Assembly (NCBI RefSeq): GCF_013522705.1
Contig: NZ_JAAMRE010000009.1
Location: forward strand, 1 to 64,000
Direction of reading: 5' to 3'
DNA: 64,000 nucleotides
Origin: Pseudomonas lurida
GTDB lineage: Bacteria; Pseudomonadota; Gammaproteobacteria; Pseudomonadales; Pseudomonadaceae
Positions 54,223-62,554 of the stretch are shown here, piece by piece (the first letter of the stretch is position 1; each line of letters begins with the position of its first letter). Position numbers and translations under genes: made by a program. The notes under the pieces are model-generated. The model saw only the letters and a program-made list of their open reading frames with translations. It searched no databases and was not told the DNA's origin.

Positions 54223-54603
54223 ATGGCTCAGCCATCGATTTTAGTATTGGAAGACGACGAAATTATTCGGGCGTTGATGGTGGATGTGCTGGAGGATTTC
54301 GGCGCGATTGTGACGTCGTTTCCTTCAGCCGATGAAGGGATGATTTACCTCGAACGCGAGAACGACCCTGTGGACCTGATAGTCAGCGATATTCAAATGC
54401 CAGGGTTGCTCAATGGTTATGACTTGAGCCGCGTGGTTGCCCATCGGTGGCCTTCGGTGCGCGTGGTACTGACGTCGGGTAATACAAAAATGGCGGAAGA
54501 ACTGGGCGGTTCCGTGCGTTTCCTGCCCAAGCCATGGAGCACCGAGCATCTGATCGAATGTGTGCAAACGGCGCTGACCCAGCAGGGTTCGTCGCTGCAC
54601 TGA
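54223..54603 (+). CDS. Single-domain response regulator (CheY-like receiver)
   Basis: 126 residues. Acidic pair EDDE near residue 10, phosphorylation Asp about 54 (IVSDIQMPG), Thr/Ser in VLTSGN, Lys in LPKPW. There is no output domain. GGAGTAAGG precedes the ATG. It lies about 190 bases upstream of bphO-bphP in the same direction, so it may receive phosphate from the bacteriophytochrome kinase BphP; this partnership is inference. Confidence 0.88.
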   Translation: MAQPSILVLEDDEIIRALMVDVLEDFGAIVTSFPSADEGMIYLERENDPVDLIVSDIQMPGLLNGYDLSRVVAHRWPSVRVVLTSGNTKMAEELGGSVRFLPKPWSTEHLIECVQTALTQQGSSLH

Positions 54604-54798
54604 TAGCGTTGCAATATCACCTAAACCGAACTTACCGGTACGCCTTACGGTCAGTCATGAGGCAGGGAGCGACTCTTCTGATCCGCTGGTCAGGCTTTTC
54701 GCCTTGCGCGTACAGTCAATGGCCATGACTTGTGTAGAATCGTCGCCCATTTCCACGCGTCATTCATGGCCGGCAGGCCCACAGTTCGAGCTTATTGC

Positions 54799-55413
54799 AT
54801 GCTTTCTCAGGCCCATGACGTTGGTGCGCCCTCCTTGCTTGACGCGTTACGCACAGGCACTGCCCTGCTGCATGTGGCGCTGGAGAAGCGCATGCCGTTT
54901 TTTTCCGAGCGCCTCGACGCCGACTGGTATCAGCGCCTGCTGCAGGCCTATCACGGGTTTTACGCGCCGATGGAAGCGGCGCTGTATGCCAGCGCCCGTA
55001 TTCCTAACGGATTTGATGCCGCCTCGCGTGTGAAAACCCCGACACTGCTTTCTGATCTGCACGCATTGGGCCTGAACGACGCCGCGATCCACGCCCTGCC
55101 GTATTGCACCGCGCTGCCTCGCCTGGATACCCCGGCGGCCTGTCTCGGCACGCTCTACGTACTCGAAGGCGCAACCCTGGGTGGCCAGGTGCTGCGCCGG
55201 GAAATGGCTCGTCGCCTGGGCATCGACGCCGATAACGGTGGCGCGTTTCTGGATGTGTACGGCGCCGAGACGGGCCGACGCTGGAAAGATTTTCTCGACT
55301 ATCTGGGCAACCAGGCGCTGGACGCCAAGGCCCGACAGCGCGCGGTTGACGCCGCGCGTTCGACATTCAGCTGCTTCGAGCGATGGCTCGACAGCCAGGA
55401 GGTACTGCTATGA
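54799..55413 (+). CDS. bphO: Heme oxygenase BphO (biliverdin-producing)
   Basis: About 204 residues. The proximal heme histidine is in LLHVALEKRMPFF, and the distal helix is LYVLEGATLGGQVL. It cleaves heme to biliverdin, the chromophore of the phytochrome encoded next. The start is uncertain: 54799 (MLSQAHDVG) fits family length, while 54766 and 54730 are upstream in frame. Its stop overlaps the bphP ATG. Confidence 0.9.
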   Translation: MLSQAHDVGAPSLLDALRTGTALLHVALEKRMPFFSERLDADWYQRLLQAYHGFYAPMEAALYASARIPNGFDAASRVKTPTLLSDLHALGLNDAAIHALPYCTALPRLDTPAACLGTLYVLEGATLGGQVLRREMARRLGIDADNGGAFLDVYGAETGRRWKDFLDYLGNQALDAKARQRAVDAARSTFSCFERWLDSQEVLL

Positions 55414-57653
55414 AACCCGACGATTTTGAAGAGCTGCTCGCCAACTGCGCTGACGAACCCATTCGTTTCCCAGGGGCGATCCAGCCTCATGGTGTGCTGC
55501 TGACCTTGTCTGAGCCGGACCTGAAGATCATCCAGGCCAGCGCCAACGTCGCCACGCTGTTCAACCACGCACCCGAAACGCTGTTGGGCCAGCCGCTTCA
55601 CAGCCTGCTCGGCGCCGAGCATGCCCAGGCCGTGCAGGCCATGGCTGAACACAACACCTTTGTCGATGCGCCGCCGTTGCACGTCACGCTTAACGGCGCG
55701 CAATTCGAAGGCTTGCTGCACCGCCATCAAAACGTGCTGGTCCTGGAATTCGAACCGCGTCTCAAGGATTTCCAGCCACGCGCCCTGAACGGTCGCACCA
55801 GTGATTTGGGCAAGATGCTGCGCCGCTTGCAGTCGGCAAAAACCCTGGCGGCGCTGTACGACATCAGCGTGACCGAAATCCAGGCCATGACCGGTTACGA
55901 CCGCGTACTCATTTATCGCTTCGAAGAAGAAGGTCACGGCCAGGTAATCGCCGAAGCATCCGCCCCATCCATGGAACTGTTCAACGGGCTGTTCTTCCCC
56001 GCGTCTGACATCCCCGAGCAGGCCCGCGAGCTGTACCGCACCAACTGGTTGCGCATTATCCCGAACGCCGATTATGAGCCGGTGCCTCTGGTACCCAAGC
56101 TGCGCCCGGACACCGGAGAGCCGCTGGACTTGAGCTTCGCCACCCTGCGCAGCGTGTCGCCGATTCACTGCCAATACATGAAGAACATGGGCGTGTTGTC
56201 TTCCATGAGCATCTCGCTGATGAAGGGCGACAAGCTGTGGGGGCTGATCAGTTGCGGCAATCGCACGCCGCTGCTGGTGCCGAACGAGCTGCGTACCGCC
56301 TGCCAGACCATCGGCCAGGTGCTTTCGTTGCAGATCAGCGCTATGGAAGCCCTGGACCTGAGCCACCAGCGCGAAGAAAAAGTCGAAGCCCTGGCGCGGC
56401 TGGACAAGGCGATGAAAGCCTCGGACAACAATGTGTTCGACGGCCTGGCCCAACAGCCGCAAGTGCTGATGGACCTGACTCTGGCGGGCGGCGTGGCGAT
56501 CATCGAAGACAAACAGCTGCACCGCTACGGCAATTGCCCGGAGCCGGCACAGATCCGTGCCTTGCACAAATGGCTGCAGGCAAGTGGCGAGCCGGTGTTT
56601 GCCAGCCATAACCTGGCGGCGGTGTACCCGCCGGCGGCCGAGTTCCAGCAGGTGGCCAGCGGAGTCTTGGCCATGGCCCTGCCCAAGCCGGTGGACAACG
56701 GCGTGCTGTGGTTCCGCCCCGAAGTCAAAGAAAACATCAACTGGAGCGGCGACCCGAAAAAACCGCTGGACCTGGAAAACTCCGACGCCGGTATGCGCCT
56801 GCGTCCGCGCACGTCTTTTGAGATCTGGAAAGTGGAGATGGCCGGTATCTCGACCAAATGGAGCCATGGCGACCTGTTCGCCGCCAATGACCTGCGTCGC
56901 TCAGCGCTTGAGAACGACTTGGCTCGCCAGGTCAAGCGTGAGCAAAAGGCCGTGCGCGCCCGTGATGACCTGGTGGCGGTGGTGTCCCACGACCTGCGTA
57001 ACCCGATGACGGTCATCTCCATGCTCTGCGGCATGATGCAAAAAGCCTTCAGCTCCGAGGGCCCACACACTTCGCGGCGAATTTCCACGGCCATCGACAC
57101 CATGCAACAGGCAGCCGGGCGCATGAATGTGCTGCTGGAAGACCTGCTCGACACCTCCAAAATCGAGGCCGGGCGCTATGTGGTCAAGCCGGTGGCGCTG
57201 GATGTGAGCCAGATGTTCGAGGAGGCCTACTCCTTGCTTGCGCCGTTGGCCATGGAAAAAGGCATTGACCTGTCGTTCAACGCCGAGCCGGGCCTGCAGA
57301 TCAATGGCGACCCGGAGCGTTTGTTCCAGGTGCTGTCTAACCTGATCGGCAACGCCATCAAATTCACCCCGCGCCAGGGCAATATCGGCATCAGTGCCAT
57401 GAGCAACGGCGAGGAAATCGTATTTTCGGTGCGCGACTCCGGCGAAGGCATTGCCCCCGAACAGTTGCCTTATGTGTTCGATCGTTACTGGACACAGACC
57501 GAAAACAATCCCACCGGCAGCGGACTGGGGCTGTATATCACCCAGGGCATCGTCCAGGCCCACGGCGGCGAGATCGTGGCTGAAAGCGAAGTGGGGCGTG
57601 GCAGCGAGTTCCGGTTTACAGTGCCGAAAGTGATCGGCGATTCGCATACCTGA
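55410..57653 (+). CDS. bphP: Bacteriophytochrome histidine kinase BphP
   Basis: A 747-residue red/far-red light sensor kinase. Biliverdin attaches to Cys 13 (ANCADEPIRFPGAIQPHG). PAS, GAF (PASDIPEQAREL) and PHY modules follow, then HisKA with the phosphorylated His in VSHDLRNPM and an HATPase domain (NLIGNAIKF, DSGEGI, GSGLGLYI). The ATGA overlap with bphO couples synthesis of chromophore and apoprotein. No output domain is fused; the receiver at 54223 is a candidate partner. Confidence 0.96.
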   Translation: MKPDDFEELLANCADEPIRFPGAIQPHGVLLTLSEPDLKIIQASANVATLFNHAPETLLGQPLHSLLGAEHAQAVQAMAEHNTFVDAPPLHVTLNGAQFEGLLHRHQNVLVLEFEPRLKDFQPRALNGRTSDLGKMLRRLQSAKTLAALYDISVTEIQAMTGYDRVLIYRFEEEGHGQVIAEASAPSMELFNGLFFPASDIPEQARELYRTNWLRIIPNADYEPVPLVPKLRPDTGEPLDLSFATLRSVSPIHCQYMKNMGVLSSMSISLMKGDKLWGLISCGNRTPLLVPNELRTACQTIGQVLSLQISAMEALDLSHQREEKVEALARLDKAMKASDNNVFDGLAQQPQVLMDLTLAGGVAIIEDKQLHRYGNCPEPAQIRALHKWLQASGEPVFASHNLAAVYPPAAEFQQVASGVLAMALPKPVDNGVLWFRPEVKENINWSGDPKKPLDLENSDAGMRLRPRTSFEIWKVEMAGISTKWSHGDLFAANDLRRSALENDLARQVKREQKAVRARDDLVAVVSHDLRNPMTVISMLCGMMQKAFSSEGPHTSRRISTAIDTMQQAAGRMNVLLEDLLDTSKIEAGRYVVKPVALDVSQMFEEAYSLLAPLAMEKGIDLSFNAEPGLQINGDPERLFQVLSNLIGNAIKFTPRQGNIGISAMSNGEEIVFSVRDSGEGIAPEQLPYVFDRYWTQTENNPTGSGLGLYITQGIVQAHGGEIVAESEVGRGSEFRFTVPKVIGDSHT

Positions 57654-57746
57654 GCAAGCCAATGCGTGGGTTCAAGGGTGCGCAGTCACACTCTGCCACG
57701 AGGCGTTTATATATTTACCGCCTCGTCCCTCTCTAAGTTGGGTCCG

Positions 57747-57764
57747 GCTTCGCGATCGCGAAGC
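57747..57764. promoter_or_regulatory. Perfect 18-bp palindrome upstream of the 67-residue protein gene
   Basis: GCTTCGCGATCGCGAAGC is fully self-complementary and lies 27 bases before the ATG at 57792, in the probable 5' untranslated or operator region. It could be a hairpin in the mRNA or a protein site. It has no T run, so it is not a terminator. Confidence 0.5.
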
Positions 57765-57791
57765 TCACCCACTGGCAGAAGGAGAGTGACT

Positions 57792-57995
57792 ATGCTCGGC
57801 ACCATTCATTCCACATTTGGCAACGCTCATTACCCCACCGCGCAGCAAGACGAGGCAGCAGCCCTGCCGCGTAAAAAACGCAGCCTGGATGAGCGCCTAT
57901 CAACCCTTGTGCCTGAGGCGTGCGACGGCTCCTCACGCACCGCCCGACGCCGCCAGGGCACGCTGGACAGCCTGGGCAAGGGCAACCTGCTCTAA
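57792..57995 (+). CDS. Small basic protein of unknown function
   Basis: 67 residues, with a basic middle and end (LPRKKRSLDERL, RTARRRQGTLDSLGKG). AAGGAGAG is ideally placed before ATG 57792, indicating strong translation; the frame upstream to 57666 is not coding. Upstream A+T-rich TTTATATATT at about 57707 is a possible -10. It could bind nucleic acid. No family is recognised. Confidence 0.65.
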   Translation: MLGTIHSTFGNAHYPTAQQDEAAALPRKKRSLDERLSTLVPEACDGSSRTARRRQGTLDSLGKGNLL

Positions 57996-58106
57996 ACCGG
58001 TGTACGCAGGGCAATATGCGGCCCTGCGTCCCCTCTGCTTTAACAAAACGCTGACATTTCCTGCGCTAACCTTGCCGGTTCAAGCCTGGCTGGAGTGTTT
58101 CCCTGG

Positions 58107-59084
58107 ATGCTGCCCCCCGATAACCTGCCCGCCGTGCTCGCCGGCCCTTTACTGCGTCGCCTGGAGCCTCGGCGGCTGGTGCTGTGGCTGGCAGGCAGCC
58201 GCATGCTGGACCTGAGCCTGACGCTGCAGTGGGCCGACCAGGTCCTGCACATCCCGCTGGATCAAGGTCAGTGTCAGGTCGTGCCCATAGGGCGCCACGC
58301 CTTCGTCCACCTGATCGATGTGCCGCTGGACCAGGCGTTACCCCAGGACGTGGTCATCGACTACGACTTGCTGGTTGACGGCCTCGGCATCGCCCACTGG
58401 GCACCGCACCTGGTGTATGGCGAGGCACTATCGCCGAATTTCATCCTGCACAGCCGCCTCCACCAATTGGTGCATGGCTCCTGCCGTAAACCCCACCATC
58501 ACGCCGACGACGGTTTGCTCTGCGTCGATCGCCTGCTTGCCGATGCGCGCGCACCGGATGAACGCCCGGCCCTGCTCATAATGAGCGGCGACCAGGTGTA
58601 CGCCGACGACGTGGCCGGGCCAATGCTGCGGGCGATCCATGCCCTGACTGCGCGGCTGGGGTTGTTCGACGAGTATTTGGACGGTGCGGTGGTGGACGAC
58701 AGCGCCAGCCTCTACGGGCATCGCGCCAGCTACTATCACCGCGCGGACCTGCTGCCGGCACTGGACAGCAACGAGACCCTGCGCGAGCGCTTTTTCGGCG
58801 GGGTGAAAAAACCGATTTTCACCAGCAGCAGCGCCGACAACCATCTGGTGACTTTCGCCGAAGTCATGGCCATGTACCTGCTGGTGTGGTCGCCTACGCC
58901 CTGGGGCCTGATCGCTTCCCAACCGCCGCAGTTAAGTGCGCACGACCTGGCGCGCTATGCCCGCGAACGCCTGCAGATCGAGCGATTTTGCAATGGCTTG
59001 CCTGGGGTTGCGCGGGTCCTCGCGCACTTGTCCACCCTGATGATCTTCGACGACAGTCCGAACGTATATTTGTTTACAGCCTAA
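58107..59084 (+). pseudogene. PhoD-like phosphatase gene cut by a mobile island
   Basis: The open frame resembles the N-terminal half of the alkaline-phosphatase-D / PhoD-like family: LIMSGDQVYADDV, SYYHRADLLPALDSNETLRERFFGG, FTSSSADNHLVTF. The family continues FDDHDxTDDW, a metal-binding segment; here it reads LMIFDD and then SPNVYLFTA and stop. The match ends at about 59054, where base composition changes. The remaining half is not in the window. The product would lack its active site. The start ATG 58107 follows GGAG; GTG 58095 is an alternative. Confidence 0.82.
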
Positions 59085-59135
59085 TCCGAGTACATCACAT
59101 TATGGACAAGAGAGCGCGGATTCGGGTGAGCTGTG

Positions 59136-60602
59136 ATGAATGGAAAACAGTTCAAGTGCAAAACAGGACAAGGGCGCTACGACTCAAAAGCCCGACGAAT
59201 CCTCATTCCTGAGTTTCGTCAACTAAAACTCAATTTTCTCGAAACGCATATTGATGCCAACCCGGATGGACTACCAGATTATGGTTTTTCAACGGACTCA
59301 GATGGTTATCTTCCCAACTTTCCGATACTCATCCAAGGCAATAGCGAGCCTTGGACGATAGGCAACCATTACCTGACCTCAAAGGTCAAGTACGAAGCTA
59401 GGTATGAGTCGAGAACATTCAGAGGAATTGCAGACCACCTGCTGGACTATCTGCGATTTCTTGAAGACGAAGGCTTAGATTATTTGTATTTTCCAAAAAA
59501 TAATCGCCTTAAGGTGACTTTTAGATACAGGAAACGATTGATTGACTTTGTGACTGATGGAGTTATTTCTATAAGCACAGCCAGCGCAAGGATCAATGCA
59601 GTCGTTAATTTCTACCGGTGCATTATGCGCTGGAATCTGATTAACCATGAGCCAATTGAAGGTGTGGCGTATGAAGAAATCACAAAATATATTAATGTAA
59701 CTTCCGAAATTGGCATAACTCAGAACCTAAAGATCAACTCTCACAATCTCGCTATTTTGTCTCAAAAAAAACAAAGCCACACAGAGTACATCAATGATGG
59801 CGGTGATCTGCGCCCGCTAACCTTCAGGGAGCAATCGTGTGTACTGAAGGCGCTACTTGAGTCCTCTCGCGAATATCAGCTTATGTTCTATTTCTCCTTG
59901 TTCACAGGAGCTCGAGTTCAAAGTCTCGGGACGCTGCGTATCAAACATCTTCAGGGTGGCCTAGATAGCAACGGTTATCTACGTTTACCAATAGGGGCCG
60001 GTACACTGATCGATACGAAGCGTGGCAAACGTATGACGTTACTCGTGCCCGGATGGCTTGTTAAGGATATGCTGACTTATAGCAAAAGTTCGGAAGCAAA
60101 AAAGCGAAGAAGCCGTTCGTACTACGGGGAGACTGATGATAATTATTTATTCTTGAGCAAAAATGGCGTGCCGTACTACACCAGCAGAAAGGAGATTCTG
60201 GACAGGCAGGACAAACAGATTAGTAAAACTGCAGGGTTAATAGATAGAGTGAAAGACGCTACCATCCAAGATGGAGCCGCCTTAAGAACACATATTAAAC
60301 AGATACTTTTGCCGCGTATTTACCTTACCAACCCAGACTTCCAAAAATTTACACTCCATGACCTACGGGCAACTTTTGGGATGAATTTGCTTGAAAGCCA
60401 GTTACGACACATGGGTGATCAAAATATTACTGCCGCGCTGGAATATGTCCAACAACGCATGGGACATAGTAACAAAGAGACAACCATGCAGTACCTGAAC
60501 TACAAATCGCGCCTGAAATGGAAGTCATCCATCCAGCATGAATTTGAAGGAAAATTGTTTGAGCATGTAAACACCTCTATGGCAGCGGACAAACTTGTAT
60601 GA
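59136..60602 (+). CDS. Tyrosine recombinase 1 (GinA-like)
   Basis: About 488 residues, phage-integrase fold. Catalytic residues visible: Arg in FTGARVQSLGTL, a beta-strand Lys in TKRGKRMTLLV, HxxR in LHDLRATFG, His in MGHSNKETT and the Tyr in MQYLNYK. All are present, so it should be active. The long N-terminal region (about 230 residues) is larger than in simple integrases. Start GTG 59133 or ATG 59136. It ends in an ATGA overlap with the next gene. Confidence 0.88.
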   Translation: MNGKQFKCKTGQGRYDSKARRILIPEFRQLKLNFLETHIDANPDGLPDYGFSTDSDGYLPNFPILIQGNSEPWTIGNHYLTSKVKYEARYESRTFRGIADHLLDYLRFLEDEGLDYLYFPKNNRLKVTFRYRKRLIDFVTDGVISISTASARINAVVNFYRCIMRWNLINHEPIEGVAYEEITKYINVTSEIGITQNLKINSHNLAILSQKKQSHTEYINDGGDLRPLTFREQSCVLKALLESSREYQLMFYFSLFTGARVQSLGTLRIKHLQGGLDSNGYLRLPIGAGTLIDTKRGKRMTLLVPGWLVKDMLTYSKSSEAKKRRSRSYYGETDDNYLFLSKNGVPYYTSRKEILDRQDKQISKTAGLIDRVKDATIQDGAALRTHIKQILLPRIYLTNPDFQKFTLHDLRATFGMNLLESQLRHMGDQNITAALEYVQQRMGHSNKETTMQYLNYKSRLKWKSSIQHEFEGKLFEHVNTSMAADKLV

Positions 60603-62554
60603 ACAATACTTTAATCCGCCGCCAGGTCGTGATTACTGACCTAACAGACACAAATATTGAGATCATTAATCCACAGTTTGCCGTCTTAATGTTTCCTAAT
60701 CCTACTGACAAAGGCATGCGATATCTGGACATCGGCTCTTTTTGCTATATGCGTCGATCTACAGAAAGTCCTTACAAAGTAATTAGACCAGTTGACCTAT
60801 CTACACTCGATAATTCACGACTGCGGTTCATCCAAGGTCTTATCGAGCATTTGAGGCAGAAACGCAACACTAGCGCACTGGACGACTTCTCAAAGATAAA
60901 GTTGTATTTGGACTGGATCGACGCTCAAAATGAGAACTACCATTTTGACGATACGCAGGCCATGAAGAAAGCCTATAGTGATTATACTAGACATCTGTTA
61001 CATCGAATGAATAGCACTCGCGTCAATGGCCAGCCCATTAAGAAATCAAGTGCTTCAGTTCTGCAAGCCAGAGCGCGTACAGTGTTAATGTTGGCAACAG
61101 GTCTGAGTGAACCGGAGGCAAAAGCTATATCTAGCTACATTCCTAAAAAGGATGTTCAGGTCAGCCACCCAAATTTAAAACTTCCGAGTATAGATATTCA
61201 AGCTCGAACATTTGCATCACTGGTCAATTTCATTTACGAAGCACATAGGATTTTGGTGGAGGGTGGTAAATTTCCGTTACATCTAGTCTCTCCAGATGGG
61301 GATTCGTATTATCTGTATTCAATGATAGGCGAAAGTGAAAAATCCAAAACCGCTAGAATTAGCCTCGCACGAATGCTTGTTCAACATTCAACATTTCCTT
61401 CGTGGAGTCAGGTTAAAGAAAACTTTATGCTTGCAGACAATAGCGCAGCAACGCGAATTGAGAGAGCCAATTACGATGACAACAGGCGGCGCTTTCGCAA
61501 TAACAATGAGGATATGCGATCATCTCTAAGGCGACAGATAGGAACGTGTGCCGGGGTGGCAGGCATGCTAGCTTTTATTGCTGCGACAGGCTCTAACCTC
61601 AGTATTGCTCAACGTCTTGAAGTCGACACTCTAGAGATTTTACCGAGTACGCAGGGAAATCGTTTTTCTGGAACAAAGGCCAGAGCGAATGGGAAAATCG
61701 TTTATCCAGAATTTGGTGCTCGCTTCGCTCCAGTATTTAAAAAATATCTCGAGTTGCGCCGGTGGATTCTTAATGGCGTAGAAAATTCCTTAGTCTTTCC
61801 GGTCGACGGCGCCAAAAGTAGCGGCGTTTCCCGGATAGGGGCGACATCCATTAATAGCTTAAAAAAGCTCATGGCCAGTGCGTTGCCCAACACTACTTGG
61901 GTAACTCCAACGCAATGGCGGAAAAATGTCAGCTACCAGTACGTAAAACACAGTGGCGGCGACATGGCTCTAACAGCAGAAAAGCTGAGCAATACTGAAC
62001 AGACCGTACGGCAAAATTACAGTAGACCAGCACTGGATGACTTCGCAGCAGAGATGACTGAATTTTTTGATTCTATGCACCAAGCAGCGATTAATCGCAC
62101 GCGCTCTGTAGAGCACATTTCAGTACGTATTTCGGACGAAAAAAGTCTCAACACCGTTACGGGTACGGGACTGTGTGAAAAAGGGCCTTTAGTCGAACCT
62201 AAGCGCGCCGTGGGGTTTACCGAAAGATCACCCATGCCCGCTTGTGGAGACCCGGAAACGTGTCTGTTCTGTGAATTTTATGCCGTCCATGCAGACGAGG
62301 AGGATATCCGTCGCCTTTTGTCGTTGCGTTATATAATTCAGGCAACTAAGGCTCAGCTGTCTGTTGAACATTGGGAAATTAAATTTGGCCCAACCAGCCA
62401 CCGTATTGATGAAGTGCTGTCGGTCATACAAGACACCGACGAAAAAATCGATAAAACTATTAGACAGGTGCGTGAAGAGGTCGAGTTAGGTGCCCTAGAT
62501 CCATTCTGGTCTATTCACTTTGACACATTGGTCACTGTGGGCGAGGTTTCATGA
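60599..62554 (+). CDS. Tyrosine recombinase 2 (GinB-like), first arginine absent
   Basis: A 651-residue recombinase-like protein. The first catalytic box reads AATGSNLSIAQRLEVDTL, with Asn where Arg normally stands. The second box reads TPTQWRKNVSYQY and keeps an Arg but no canonical His; the tyrosine is in TVRQNYSRP. Two cysteine pairs occur near the C-terminus (MPACGDPETCLFCEF), which may bind metal. It is coupled to both neighbours by ATGA overlaps. It may act as a structural partner rather than an independent enzyme. Confidence 0.82.
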   Translation: MNNTLIRRQVVITDLTDTNIEIINPQFAVLMFPNPTDKGMRYLDIGSFCYMRRSTESPYKVIRPVDLSTLDNSRLRFIQGLIEHLRQKRNTSALDDFSKIKLYLDWIDAQNENYHFDDTQAMKKAYSDYTRHLLHRMNSTRVNGQPIKKSSASVLQARARTVLMLATGLSEPEAKAISSYIPKKDVQVSHPNLKLPSIDIQARTFASLVNFIYEAHRILVEGGKFPLHLVSPDGDSYYLYSMIGESEKSKTARISLARMLVQHSTFPSWSQVKENFMLADNSAATRIERANYDDNRRRFRNNNEDMRSSLRRQIGTCAGVAGMLAFIAATGSNLSIAQRLEVDTLEILPSTQGNRFSGTKARANGKIVYPEFGARFAPVFKKYLELRRWILNGVENSLVFPVDGAKSSGVSRIGATSINSLKKLMASALPNTTWVTPTQWRKNVSYQYVKHSGGDMALTAEKLSNTEQTVRQNYSRPALDDFAAEMTEFFDSMHQAAINRTRSVEHISVRISDEKSLNTVTGTGLCEKGPLVEPKRAVGFTERSPMPACGDPETCLFCEFYAVHADEEDIRRLLSLRYIIQATKAQLSVEHWEIKFGPTSHRIDEVLSVIQDTDEKIDKTIRQVREEVELGALDPFWSIHFDTLVTVGEVS

